Shown here: piece after piece, positions 1-7,872 of the stretch
Layout: each line of letters opens with the position of its first letter
Position numbering within the stretch: position 1 is the first letter of the stretch
DNA from: Methylovulum sp.
GTDB lineage: Bacteria; Pseudomonadota; Gammaproteobacteria; Methylococcales; Methylomonadaceae
Length of the DNA stretch: 24,876 nucleotides
Direction of reading: 5' to 3'
NCBI GenBank assembly: GCA_016919605.1
Contig: JACXTQ010000077.1
Coordinates: 1-24,876, forward strand
Translations under genes and position numbers: made by a program
The notes under the pieces: model-generated
What the model was told of the DNA's origin: nothing
Databases searched by the model: none
Seen by the model: the letters and a program-made list of their open reading frames with translations, nothing else

Positions 1-734
1 TAAATCTTTAAAAAGGATTCCGCATCCAACGAAGCCCCACCGATTAAGCCGCCATCAATATCGGGCATGGCGAACAAGCCTTTTGCGTTATCAGGTTTGG
101 CACTGCCACCGTATAATAGTTGTATTTTTTCGGCAATGGTCTGATCTTGCGCGGCGATATAGCTGCGGATGTGTTGATGGACTTCTTGGGCTTGTTCATC
201 ACTGGCGGTTTTGCCTGTGCCGATAGCCCAAACGGGTTCGTATGCGATGACGGCGTTGTTAAAAGCCGCAATGCCAGCCAACTCAATGACTGCGTCCAAT
301 TGTGCGTTGACGACGGCAAAGGTTTGTTCTTGTTCGCGTTGTTCTAAGGTTTCGCCAATGCACAAAACGGGGATAATGTTTTGGGTTTGGGCTTGGCAAA
401 AACGGGCGGCAATGGATGCGTCGGTGTCGCCGTAGTAGGTGCGTCTTTCAGAATGGCCGACCAAGGCGTATTGGCAACCCAATTCGCTTAACATGGCGGC
501 GGACACTTCGCCCGTGTAAGCACCTGAGGCTTTGTCGGCGACATTTTGCGCCCCCAATGCCAAGCGGCTACCTTTAATGGTTTCGCCAATGCCAGGTATA
601 AAAACGTAGGGTACACAAACGGCAATCCCGGCTTCGTTGTCGCCTAAGCCGGCGACAATTCCCTGTGCAAGCAACTCAACACTAGCACGAGTCCCATTCA
701 TTTTCCAATTACCGATAACCAGTGACTGACGCAT
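1..734 (-). CDS. tpiA: Triosephosphate isomerase, 3' end cut by the window edge
   Basis: Interconverts dihydroxyacetone phosphate and glyceraldehyde 3-phosphate in the cytoplasm (glycolysis and gluconeogenesis). Reading the minus strand from ATG 734 gives 244 residues before the edge; the family is about 250 long, so only a few residues are missing. Visible hallmarks are N9 and K11 in GNWKMNG, the catalytic His in VGHSERR (H94), the catalytic Glu in AYEPVWAIGTG (E166), and the phosphate-binding LLYGGSAKPDN and GGLIGGASL near the end. There are two adjacent ATGs (737 and 734). The second is chosen because GGAGG sits five bases before it and because the E. coli protein also starts MR. It lies 54 bp downstream of glmM on the same strand, so the two are probably cotranscribed. 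Confidence 0.97.
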   Translation of the reverse strand, partial: MRQSLVIGNWKMNGTRASVELLAQGIVAGLGDNEAGIAVCVPYVFIPGIGETIKGSRLALGAQNVADKASGAYTGEVSAAMLSELGCQYALVGHSERRTYYGDTDASIAARFCQAQTQNIIPVLCIGETLEQREQEQTFAVVNAQLDAVIELAGIAAFNNAVIAYEPVWAIGTGKTASDEQAQEVHQHIRSYIAAQDQTIAEKIQLLYGGSAKPDNAKGLFAMPDIDGGLIGGASLDAESFLKI

Positions 735-759
735 CATTACCTCCACATAGAATAAAGCC

Positions 760-774
760 GCCTATGATATAGGC
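760..774 (-). other. Small perfect hairpin between glmM and tpiA
   Basis: GCCTAT and ATAGGC form a 6-bp inverted repeat around a 3-base loop, between the glmM stop and the tpiA ribosome-binding site. On the minus strand it is followed by GGCTTTATT, which has only a short T run. It could be a weak terminator, an mRNA-stabilising stem or a processing site. There is no direct evidence of function. Confidence 0.35.
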
Positions 775-788
775 TAACAGGCCTAAGT

Positions 789-2129
789 TCAAGCCCCGAT
801 TGCACTCTTGACCGCTTCGGCCAGTTCATGGGCATAATTGTTGACGGCCTCTTCATGCGCACCTTCAACCATGACGCGAATTAACGGCTCTGTTCCTGAG
901 GCCCGCAGCAATACCCTGCCCTCATCACCGAGCTTGCCTTCAACCGCTTTGACTGCCTGTTGTATGCCGTCATGGCTGTCAAGATCGACTTTTTTGGCGA
1001 CTTTTAGGTTGATGAGGACTTGCGGATATTTTTGCATCCCCGATTTTAGCTCATGTAAGGATTTGCCGCTGTATTGCATTTCCGCCAGCACTTGCAAGGC
1101 GGCAATGATGCCATCACCTGTGGTGGTTTTATCCAAACAAATGATATGGCCGGAATTTTCACCGCCCAAGATGCCATTATGGGCGGCCAGCATTTCCATG
1201 ACATAACGGTCGCCGACTTTGGCCCGAAGCAAAGGGATGCCCAATTTTTTCAGGGCGTGTTCCATGCCTAGGTTGGTCATTAACGTACCTACCACGGGGC
1301 CGGTCATTTGTCCGGCGGCTTGCCTTGATTTGGCGATAATGTAAATCAGCTCGTCACCGTCAACAATTTCGCCTTTATGGTCAACCATGATTAAACGGTC
1401 GCCATCGCCATCCAGGGCAATGCCTAAGTCGGCTTGGTTTGCCAAAACTGCCGCCGCTAAGGTTTCAGGATGGGTTGCCCCACATTTGTCATTGATGTTG
1501 AGGCCATTGGGTTGGATACCGATAGCGATAACCTCCGCGCCAATTTCGCTGAACACAGGGGGGGCGACATGGTAAGTGGCCCCGTGGGCGCAATCGACCA
1601 CGATTTTGAGTTGTTCAAAATCCAGTCGGGTCGGGATGCTGGCCTTGCAATATTCGATATAACGTCCGGCGGCATCTTCCAAGCGTTTGGCTTTGCCTAA
1701 CTGCGCCGACTCTACAGTGGTCATAGGCATGTCCATGTAACGCTCAATTTCGCGCTCGGTTTCATCGGGCAACTTAGTCCCTTGTACCGAAAAAAATTTA
1801 ACGCCATTATCATAGTAAGGGTTATGCGAGGCACTGATGACAATACCGGCTTTCGCGCGTAAGGTGCGGGTCAAATAGGCAATGCCCGGGGTTGGCATAG
1901 GCCCTAGCAAACGGGTGCCGACACCTGCCGCCGTCAGCCCGGCTTCTAGGGCGGATTCAAACATGTAGCCGGAAATACGGGTGTCTTTGCCGACCAGGAC
2001 AAAGTCTTGCTGATCGTTGGCGAACACCCGCCCTGCCGCCCAACCTAGTTTTAACAGAAAGTCGGCGGTGATGGGCGCCTCGCCTACTTTGCCTCTAATG
2101 CCATCGGTACCAAAATATTGTTTTGTCAT
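789..2129 (-). CDS. glmM: Phosphoglucosamine mutase
   Basis: Converts glucosamine 6-phosphate to glucosamine 1-phosphate in the cytoplasm, feeding UDP-GlcNAc for peptidoglycan and LPS. The 446-residue length is normal for GlmM. All four alpha-D-phosphohexomutase signatures are present: the phosphoserine loop SASHNP (catalytic S101), the Mg-binding loop DGDGDR (240-245), the sugar-binding loop GENSGH (323-328) and the phosphate-binding RASGTEPLIRVMVEG (409-423). The ATG at 2129 gives the family-typical N-terminus MTKQYFGTDGIRG. It lies between ftsH (upstream, separated by a terminator) and tpiA. In E. coli folP sits between ftsH and glmM; no folP is present here. Confidence 0.98.
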   Translation of the reverse strand: MTKQYFGTDGIRGKVGEAPITADFLLKLGWAAGRVFANDQQDFVLVGKDTRISGYMFESALEAGLTAAGVGTRLLGPMPTPGIAYLTRTLRAKAGIVISASHNPYYDNGVKFFSVQGTKLPDETEREIERYMDMPMTTVESAQLGKAKRLEDAAGRYIEYCKASIPTRLDFEQLKIVVDCAHGATYHVAPPVFSEIGAEVIAIGIQPNGLNINDKCGATHPETLAAAVLANQADLGIALDGDGDRLIMVDHKGEIVDGDELIYIIAKSRQAAGQMTGPVVGTLMTNLGMEHALKKLGIPLLRAKVGDRYVMEMLAAHNGILGGENSGHIICLDKTTTGDGIIAALQVLAEMQYSGKSLHELKSGMQKYPQVLINLKVAKKVDLDSHDGIQQAVKAVEGKLGDEGRVLLRASGTEPLIRVMVEGAHEEAVNNYAHELAEAVKSAIGA

Positions 2130-2169
2130 TGTTATTATTATTTAGCCTTGGATTTTTAAAAATTGGCTG

Positions 2170-2204
2170 AAAAAAAAGGAGAGGTTTTAAGCCTCCCCTT
2201 TTTT
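2170..2204 (-). terminator. Rho-independent terminator after ftsH
   Basis: A GC-rich stem (GGAGAGG 2178-2184 with CCTCCCC 2192-2198, 7-base loop) is flanked by A8 on one side and T6 on the other. The single non-Watson-Crick position is A/C if read on plus but G/U if read on minus. The hairpin is therefore fully paired only as a minus-strand transcript, where it ends in a long U tract. That matches a terminator 20-odd bases after the ftsH stop, and implies glmM-tpiA have their own promoter or rely on read-through. Confidence 0.88.
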
Positions 2205-2225
2205 GTACGCCTTTATAACGGGTTC

Positions 2226-4127
2226 TTAGCTTTGTCCAGCCGCTCCAACGATGATTTTGTCATCTTTGATGTCGTCAATTTTAATGCCGCCACGAGGCGG
2301 TATATCTTGCCAGCCTTGCGGGTCACGCACCGGACGGCGTGCCATCAAGTCTTCGATTTGGTCTTTGTCGATGGTTTCATATTTCATCAAGGCATCGGCC
2401 ATCGCATGGAGAATATCAATGTTTTCTTTGATGATGCGTTCGGCGCGTTCGTAGTTACGGTCAATGAACGAGCGGATTTCTTCATCAATGGTGTGCGAGG
2501 TTTCTTCAGCGACAGTCTTGTGCTGGGTAACGGAACGCCCTAAGAACACTTCGCCCTCCTCTTCGCTGTAAGCCAACGGCCCTAAGCGTTGCGACAAGCC
2601 CCATTTAGTGACCATGTTGCGTGCCAATTCGGTCGCCCGTTCAATATCATTGGAAGCGCCGGTGCTGACTTGTTCCCAACCAAAGATAATTTCTTCGGCA
2701 ATACGGCCACCGTATAAGCTGGAGATCATGCTGTCCAGTTTTTGTTTGCTGGCGCTGTATTGGTCTTTTTCGGGCAGGAACATGGTCACGCCCAAGGCAC
2801 GGCCTCTAGGCATAATGCTGACTTTATAAACCGGATCATGCTCAGGGACCAGCTTGCCGACAATGGCATGGCCCGCCTCATGGTAGGCGGTCATTTTCTT
2901 TTCTTTCTCGCCCATGACCATCGTGTGCCGTTCTGCGCCCATAATGAGCTTGTCCTTGGCTTTTTCCAGATCAAACATACTGACCACACGCTTGTTCATC
3001 CGCGCCGCAAATAAGGCCGCCTCGTTGACCAAATTGGCCAAGTCCGCACCTGAGAAACCTGGGGTGCCTTGGGCGATGTATTTGACTTCAACATCATCAG
3101 AGGCGGGGACTTTTTTCATGTGCACGTTAAGGATTTGCTCACGACCACGGACATCGGGCAAGCCGACCGTCACTTGACGGTCAAATCGGCCTGGACGCAA
3201 CAAGGCTTTGTCCAAAACATCAGGGCGGTTGGTGGCGGCGATGACTATAATGCCTTCATTGCCTTCAAAACCGTCCATTTCCACCAGCAATTGGTTTAAG
3301 GTCTGTTCGCGCTCATCATTACCACCGCCCAAACCGGCACCGCGTTGGCGGCCTACGGCATCAATCTCATCAATGAAGATGATACACGGCGCGTGTTTTT
3401 TCGCTTGCTCAAACATGTCACGCACCCTGGAGGCACCGACACCGACGAACATTTCGACAAAATCAGAGCCGGATATGGTGAAGAAAGGGACTTTCGCCTC
3501 GCCGGCAATGGCCCGCGCCAACAGGGTTTTGCCTGTACCTGGAGGCCCTATCATCAATGCGCCTCTGGGGATTTTTCCGCCCAAGCGTTGGTATTTGGCA
3601 GGGTCTTTCAAGAAATCGACCATTTCCTCGACTTCTTCTTTAGCTTCATCACAACCTGCGACATCGGCAAAAGTCACCTTAATTTGGTCTTCTTCCAACA
3701 TCCGCGCCTTGCTTCTACCAAAGCTCATCGCACCACGGCCTGCGGCGCCGCCACCTTGCATTTGCCGCATAAAGAACACCCAGACGGCAATCAACAGCAG
3801 CATCGGGCCAAAAGACACCAATAAGCTCATCAGCAATGACGGTTGTTCGGGCGGCACGGCCTTAATTTCCACGCCGTTGGCCAGCAGGTCATCAACCAGA
3901 TGGATATCGGAAGGCGCGTAGGTCTTAAATACCTGACCGCCCTGCATTTTGCCTTTAATAACATGCTCGTCAATCATGACTTGCTGGACTTGGCCCGCTT
4001 TCACAGATTCAATAAACTGTGAATAAGACAGCGCCGAATCGGCCCGCTCGCCTTGGGAGCCAAAATTATTAAAGAGGGACATCAAAACAACTGCAATGAC
4101 GACCCATAAGACTACATTTTTTATCAT
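2226..4127 (-). CDS. ftsH: ATP-dependent zinc metalloprotease FtsH
   Basis: Membrane-anchored AAA+ protease that extracts and degrades membrane proteins and unstable regulators (in E. coli, sigma-32 and LpxC). Numbering from ATG 4127 gives 633 residues: TM1 at about 4-20, a periplasmic segment, TM2 at about 100-119, Walker A GPPGTGKT (194-201), Walker B IIFIDEID (249-256), the SRH ending RPGRFDR, and the zinc motif HEAGH (416-420) with the third ligand probably D494. ATG 4127 gives MIKNVVLWVVIAVVLMS, which aligns with the E. coli start. An in-frame GTG at 4142 would add five residues and is less likely. The gene follows rlmE on the same strand (137 bp gap), as in E. coli, but has its own promoter and terminator. 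Confidence 0.97.
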   Translation of the reverse strand: MIKNVVLWVVIAVVLMSLFNNFGSQGERADSALSYSQFIESVKAGQVQQVMIDEHVIKGKMQGGQVFKTYAPSDIHLVDDLLANGVEIKAVPPEQPSLLMSLLVSFGPMLLLIAVWVFFMRQMQGGGAAGRGAMSFGRSKARMLEEDQIKVTFADVAGCDEAKEEVEEMVDFLKDPAKYQRLGGKIPRGALMIGPPGTGKTLLARAIAGEAKVPFFTISGSDFVEMFVGVGASRVRDMFEQAKKHAPCIIFIDEIDAVGRQRGAGLGGGNDEREQTLNQLLVEMDGFEGNEGIIVIAATNRPDVLDKALLRPGRFDRQVTVGLPDVRGREQILNVHMKKVPASDDVEVKYIAQGTPGFSGADLANLVNEAALFAARMNKRVVSMFDLEKAKDKLIMGAERHTMVMGEKEKKMTAYHEAGHAIVGKLVPEHDPVYKVSIMPRGRALGVTMFLPEKDQYSASKQKLDSMISSLYGGRIAEEIIFGWEQVSTGASNDIERATELARNMVTKWGLSQRLGPLAYSEEEGEVFLGRSVTQHKTVAEETSHTIDEEIRSFIDRNYERAERIIKENIDILHAMADALMKYETIDKDQIEDLMARRPVRDPQGWQDIPPRGGIKIDDIKDDKIIVGAAGQS

Positions 4128-4181
4128 ATCGTTCACAAACACGCCCTAGGCTTGAATCGCTCGGTTTAAAACATTTGCTAA

Positions 4182-4190
4182 ATTATATCA
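4182..4190 (-). promoter_or_regulatory. Extended -10 promoter for ftsH
   Basis: The minus strand reads TGATATAAT, a perfect consensus extended -10 (TGnTATAAT), in the rlmE-ftsH gap. Transcription would start near 4175, leaving a leader of about 50 bases. No good -35 is visible 17 bases upstream, which is usual for extended -10 promoters. A small inverted repeat (GGAC-5-GTCC) lies immediately upstream in the spacer. I do not see a sigma-32 type element, although ftsH is a heat-shock gene in E. coli. Confidence 0.6.
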
Positions 4191-4264
4191 GGACTTATCG
4201 TCCAGACTGTGGTTATTTGTCACTGGGCAACGCTCGGTAACATAGATTTATGGGCTGCCTGGGC

Positions 4265-4882
4265 TTATTTAAAGCCTTTCGCCAAAATATAAACTTCGTT
4301 GCTACGCGGCCTTGATGCTTTGGGTTTACGGATCACCACTTTGGCAAAACACTGCTGCACATCCCTATGGAAGGCTTCAAAGCCTTCGCCCTGAAATAAT
4401 TTGACTAAAAAACTGCCATTTTTTGCCAGCACGGTTTTTGCTGTGTCTAACGCCAACTCCCCCAAATAAATGGCGCGGGGCTGGTCAATGCTATTGTTGC
4501 CGCTCATATTAGGGGCCATATCGGACATGACCAGATGGATGGGGGCATTGTCAAGCACCCGGTAAAGCTCCGCCAATACCGCCTCTTCACGAAAATCACC
4601 TTGGATAAAATCCACGCCTTCCAAGTCTTCCATAGGCAAAATATCCAAGGCAATCAGCTTGTTGCTTTTGCCTATCAAAGGCCTGGCAAACTGTGACCAG
4701 CCCCCTGGGGCCGCCCCTAAGTCAATCACGTTCATCCCCGGCTTAATGACCTGGTCTTTTTCTTGGATTTCACTCAACTTGAACACCGCCCGTGAACGGT
4801 AGCCCTGCGCTTGCGCCATTCTGACGTATTCGTCATCAAAATGTTCCTGCATCCAACGGTTACTGCTTTTACTTCGTCCCAT
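4265..4882 (-). CDS. rlmE: 23S rRNA (uridine-2'-O-)-methyltransferase RlmE (FtsJ/RrmJ)
   Basis: SAM-dependent 2'-O-methylation of U2552 in the A loop of 23S rRNA, a late step in 50S assembly. The 205-residue protein is full length for the family. It shows the SAM-binding VIDLGAAPGGWSQ (52-64) and the K-D-K-E catalytic tetrad: K35 in AVFKL, D121 in SDMAP, K161 in LVKLFQGEG and E196 in SNEVYIL. ATG 4882 is preceded by AAAGG close to the start and gives the expected MGRSKSS N-terminus. It diverges from yhbY, with only 49 bp between start codons, and precedes ftsH, the arrangement known from enterobacteria. Confidence 0.97.
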   Translation of the reverse strand: MGRSKSSNRWMQEHFDDEYVRMAQAQGYRSRAVFKLSEIQEKDQVIKPGMNVIDLGAAPGGWSQFARPLIGKSNKLIALDILPMEDLEGVDFIQGDFREEAVLAELYRVLDNAPIHLVMSDMAPNMSGNNSIDQPRAIYLGELALDTAKTVLAKNGSFLVKLFQGEGFEAFHRDVQQCFAKVVIRKPKASRPRSNEVYILAKGFK

Positions 4883-4931
4883 AGACCTTTTGTTTAGTGT
4901 AAAATGATGTTTTGATTTTCAGGAATAGAGA

Positions 4932-5198
4932 GTGAACTCTGTAGATAAGAAACAACTACGCGCCAACGCCCACAGCTTAAAGCCCGTGGTTATGATAGGC
5001 CAATCAGGCTTAACTGATGCAGTCCTTGCGGAAGTTGAGCTGGCTTTAAATAGCCACGAGCTTATTAAGGTAAAAATACGCGCTGAACGTGATGAACGCA
5101 AGCTGATTGGCGAAAAAATTTGTGGGGCGACCGGTGCTGAACTGATCCAGTCGATAGGTCAGATTGCTGTCCTTTATCGATTGAACCCCAAAAAATGA
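4932..5198 (+). CDS. yhbY: Ribosome assembly RNA-binding protein YhbY (CRM domain)
   Basis: Small CRS1-YhbY (CRM) domain protein of 88 residues. The family binds pre-50S particles and assists ribosome maturation. The whole protein is the domain: the N-terminal KKQLRANAHSLKPVV, the conserved loop IGQSGLTDAV (GxxG RNA-binding motif) and the C-terminal VLYRLNPKK. The start is GTG at 4932, giving MNSVDKKQLR; AGGA lies nine bases upstream. A -10-like TAAAAT is present at 4900-4905 but without a convincing -35. Its divergent neighbour rlmE also acts on the large subunit. A hairpin terminator follows the stop. Confidence 0.95.
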   Translation: MNSVDKKQLRANAHSLKPVVMIGQSGLTDAVLAEVELALNSHELIKVKIRAERDERKLIGEKICGATGAELIQSIGQIAVLYRLNPKK

Positions 5199-5212
5199 CG
5201 GCTACCATTGTA

Positions 5213-5237
5213 AATAACGCCCTGTAAGGGCGTTATT
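5213..5237. terminator. Bidirectional terminator between yhbY and the caspase gene
   Basis: A perfect 10-bp inverted repeat, AATAACGCCC / GGGCGTTATT, with a 5-base loop sits between two convergent genes. The T content after the stem is modest on both sides. It is GC-rich near the loop and AT-rich at the base, so it could serve both yhbY (+) and the caspase-domain gene (-). Confidence 0.7.
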
Positions 5238-5274
5238 GTCATCATAAAGCCAGCCTCTTTTCTAAGTGGCCGTG

Positions 5275-6252
5275 TTATTTTTGGGGGATAAAATAAACAT
5301 CCTGAGTTAAGGATGAGGACTCCCAAGGCACTTGGGATCCATCGGAACGACTCATAACATCAACCCTTACCTTTTTGAAAACTTCTTCAATTTTTAGGCC
5401 AGGTATCGACATATATTTTAACAGATAGCTGGTGTATAAGCCGTTACTGCCTGGCTCTCCGTCAGCTGCCACCGACCCTGGAGCGGTGGCATAGGCCAAA
5501 AATGATCCGGGCGGGGTGTCCATTCTTGCCAAGCCCGCTGTCGATGACCTGCTCCATCCCTTGAACGGGTTATCCCGACACGCATCCAAGATGATGATGT
5601 TACTATGTTGGCCAGTTTCTTCTATCGCCCCTAAGACTGACGATACGACAATGCTTTGATCGGCGACTTCAAACTCTCTCTTAATATCGGCATCAACGGG
5701 GAGAAGGTAATTCTCGCCCTTGACTTGCATACCATGCCCAGAGTAGTAAAACAATACTACTTGAGCCGTTTTTATATTGTCACCAAATTGCCTTATGGCC
5801 TCACGCATTTGCATCCGTGTCGCATTCGTTTTTTTGATAACTTCAAATCCATACCCTTGCAGGGCGGCTGCCATACTATTGGCATCCCTGACCGGATTGC
5901 TTAAGGGGGAATGGGTATACGTTTCGTTGCCAAAGATCAAGGCGACTTTGCGTCCGCTAGCACCAGCCAATGCAGGCAGTGGTTTACTGGGTGCGTTAAC
6001 CGATTCCATTGAAGCAATGTTAGATGAAACAATTGGAGTGGGTGCAGGCAGCACTGGCGTGTAGTCAGCCTCTTGCTGGGCTGCAACCGCCCCTGTTGAA
6101 TATTTGTTGAGTGCGCTTTTAAATTGTTTCGCCCTGACATCCAAGGTATCAGAAGAACCCACAGGAATCGCCAATTGATAGGCTGGTTGCCCCCCACAGC
6201 CTGATAACAACAAAACCAAGCTGGCCGCTATGGAAAAAATGTTTTGCTTCAT
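5275..6252 (-). CDS. Caspase-family (peptidase C14) lipoprotein
   Basis: Predicted outer-envelope lipoprotein with a caspase/metacaspase p20 fold. The chosen ATG (6252) has AAGGGGGG five bases upstream and gives a 325-residue protein with signal peptide and lipobox LLSGC (Cys19). A Pro/Ser-rich linker (about 60-100) leads into the domain: beta strand KVALIFGNETY (102-112), NPVRDANSMAAAL (119-131), the catalytic His in FYYSGHGMQ (H173) and the catalytic Cys in ILDACRDNPF (C225), followed by GSFLAYATAPGSVA and a C-terminal SLTQDVYF. Both catalytic residues are intact, so it is probably an active Cys protease. Substrate and role are unknown. It lies 87 bp after the TPR lipoprotein gene, probably in one transcript. 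An in-frame upstream start would bury the signal peptide and is rejected. Confidence 0.88.
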   Translation of the reverse strand: MKQNIFSIAASLVLLLSGCGGQPAYQLAIPVGSSDTLDVRAKQFKSALNKYSTGAVAAQQEADYTPVLPAPTPIVSSNIASMESVNAPSKPLPALAGASGRKVALIFGNETYTHSPLSNPVRDANSMAAALQGYGFEVIKKTNATRMQMREAIRQFGDNIKTAQVVLFYYSGHGMQVKGENYLLPVDADIKREFEVADQSIVVSSVLGAIEETGQHSNIIILDACRDNPFKGWSRSSTAGLARMDTPPGSFLAYATAPGSVAADGEPGSNGLYTSYLLKYMSIPGLKIEEVFKKVRVDVMSRSDGSQVPWESSSLTQDVYFIPQK

Positions 6253-6339
6253 ACTGCCCCCCTTAACCGCATCAATAAAAGCTATCACCCTGTGCGCCAA
6301 ATTGACTGAAAAATTAATCTGGTACACAGGGCAGTGATT

Positions 6340-7395
6340 TTAGTGGTGGTGTTTTTTCTTGTGATGATGGTGAGATGCGGAACGTGAATGGGCGTGTTCA
6401 GTTGGCTCCACAGGTGGCGGAGTAAAAGCAGCGCTCTCTTGCACCAAAGTTTGCGCCCTGGTCTTTTCCTCATCTTTTTTCATGCTCTCCACACGGGTCA
6501 TGGCTTCCATATACAGCTCGTCTTTAGGCATCAGCACATTGGATTTGCTGTAAAGTTCAAACGCGTCCTTGTATAGCCCTTGGCTTTCTTTGACGACACC
6601 AATATTGTAATAAGCAGCGGCCTTGTCTTCAGTTTTTAATGATTGATTGATTACCTGATCCCAAATCGCAACAGCTTGGTCAGCACGGCCTTTTTCAAGA
6701 TAGGTTATACCTAAGCCAATATTATCGTCATTACCTTTTTGCAGTTCCCTCGAAACCGTCATTTTATGCGGGGTGACATCGGCGACAACTTTTTGCGCCA
6801 ATTCTTCGATGGAGGCGGTGATGATGGCATCATCGGTTGAAGCGGATGCTTCTGCATCGGCCACGCTGGTGCTCGACTCCCACGTCCTATCGAAATTAGA
6901 CGTGAACGAATCACCTATGATTGTGCTGCCGGAACTTTTATCCTGCAAGATATAACCCACTTTGGTGATTGTTTTTTTGGTATGGTAATAGCTGTAACAG
7001 GTTTTTTTGTAGGATTTTTTGGTATTGGGGTCATATTCGGAACATTCATAGGCTTTCTCACGCGAGTTCTTGTAGACTTCACCAATGGTTAAGTTTCCAG
7101 TAACCACATATCCTGCCGCAGGCACGACATTGATATAACCTTCATGGGATATGCCGCTCTTGATCAAAATGCCAATGGTTTGACCGTATTGGCCATTACC
7201 TTCAAAAGGCAATACTTCGATCTCTTTTATCACTAACGAACTGGGATATTTTGCCGGGGCATCAACGATAAACGAGTGCATGACTTTAGGGGCGCAACCG
7301 GCCAACATAATTAATGAAAGACCCATAGCCAGCCTAACACTGGCTATTTTAAGATTTGCTGATTTTTTTTTATGCGGAGTAACATTTTTTAACAT
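6340..7395 (-). CDS. TPR-containing lipoprotein with His-rich C-terminus, function unknown
   Basis: From ATG 7395 (GAGG eight bases upstream) the product is 351 residues. The N-terminus is basic (residues 9-16), followed by a hydrophobic signal and a lipobox ending MLAGC (Cys34), so it is a predicted lipoprotein. The middle part (about 40-210) has mixed beta strands, a Cys pair in YECSEY and KTCYSYY, and an Ala/Ser-rich segment. About residues 220-310 carry two TPR-like repeats (GLGITYLEKGRADQAVAIW and AAYYNIGVVKESQGLYKDAF). The last 18 residues are rich in His and Lys, suggesting metal or surface binding. I do not recognise the N-terminal family; it loosely resembles CsgG/LpoB-like envelope lipoproteins. 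Its partner is probably the caspase lipoprotein downstream. Confidence 0.8.
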   Translation of the reverse strand: MLKNVTPHKKKSANLKIASVRLAMGLSLIMLAGCAPKVMHSFIVDAPAKYPSSLVIKEIEVLPFEGNGQYGQTIGILIKSGISHEGYINVVPAAGYVVTGNLTIGEVYKNSREKAYECSEYDPNTKKSYKKTCYSYYHTKKTITKVGYILQDKSSGSTIIGDSFTSNFDRTWESSTSVADAEASASTDDAIITASIEELAQKVVADVTPHKMTVSRELQKGNDDNIGLGITYLEKGRADQAVAIWDQVINQSLKTEDKAAAYYNIGVVKESQGLYKDAFELYSKSNVLMPKDELYMEAMTRVESMKKDEEKTRAQTLVQESAAFTPPPVEPTEHAHSRSASHHHHKKKHHH

Positions 7396-7872
7396 AATAA
7401 CAGCCTCATGGCATGACAAACTTTCTGTAGGAAACGGAGGCGGTAAGGCAATCCGCTTTAAGGCCTTTGCAGGCACTAGAGCTTTATAGCCATTAAATTA
7501 ATAATAGCTTCATTATGTGCGTTTTCGGCAAACCTGCGTTTTAGCCGACAGGAAGCCTAACCCGACACGGGGGGCTGTCGATAAAATATTGGCTTAAGGC
7601 ACCTAGAGCTTGCAAGGGATTACCATCGTGGCCAATTAAGGCCAAATGTTAAAATCACCTTATCCTATTTGCCAGTAATGGGCGGGAGGTTTTGAAGCTA
7701 AGCGTTAACAAACCGCTTCCAATAGTCAAAACAGAAGATAAGCGTTGCGATGCGTTCATATTTTATGTCTCCTAACAACAAGTGTGGTTGGTTATGGGTA
7801 AAACGGCATTACTACTTTTTCTGTCTAATGGAAACGGTTTGCAATCCATCGCCTGTTAAACAAAATCGTTAT
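7396..7872. other. Long non-coding gap with several small hairpins
   Basis: No convincing gene fills this 477-bp stretch between the TPR lipoprotein gene and greA. Visible structure includes CGACAG (7546-7551) pairing with CTGTCG (7575-7580) around an inner CCCG-ACA-CGGG hairpin; TGGCC (7629-7633) with GGCCA (7640-7644); and an A/T-rich greA-proximal end. The promoter for the lipoprotein pair should lie here, but I cannot pick one out. The GTGTCGGGTTAGGC core (minus strand) looks like a dispersed intergenic repeat, which cannot be confirmed within one window. Confidence 0.5.
7655..7759 (-). CDS. Possible 34-residue small protein or ORF remnant
   Basis: An ATG at 7759 is preceded by AGGAG with about nine bases of spacing and opens a 34-codon frame ending at TGA 7655-7657. 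The peptide has a short apolar stretch (SVLTIGSGLLTLSF) and a basic end. It is not recognised. Another frame across the same bases also stays open, so this may simply be a decayed gene with a surviving ribosome-binding site. Confidence 0.25.
   Translation of the reverse strand: MNASQRLSSVLTIGSGLLTLSFKTSRPLLANRIR

Noticed and set aside
3208..3921. 237-codon open frame on the plus strand inside ftsH
   Set aside because: It is antisense to the conserved AAA domain and its translation is low-complexity Ser/Pro-rich, as expected of a shadow frame.
7521..7580. Cyclic-di-GMP (GEMM) riboswitch suggested by GCAAACC on the plus strand
   Set aside because: The second conserved half is not found at the expected spacing and no plus-strand gene follows; both neighbours read away on the minus strand.
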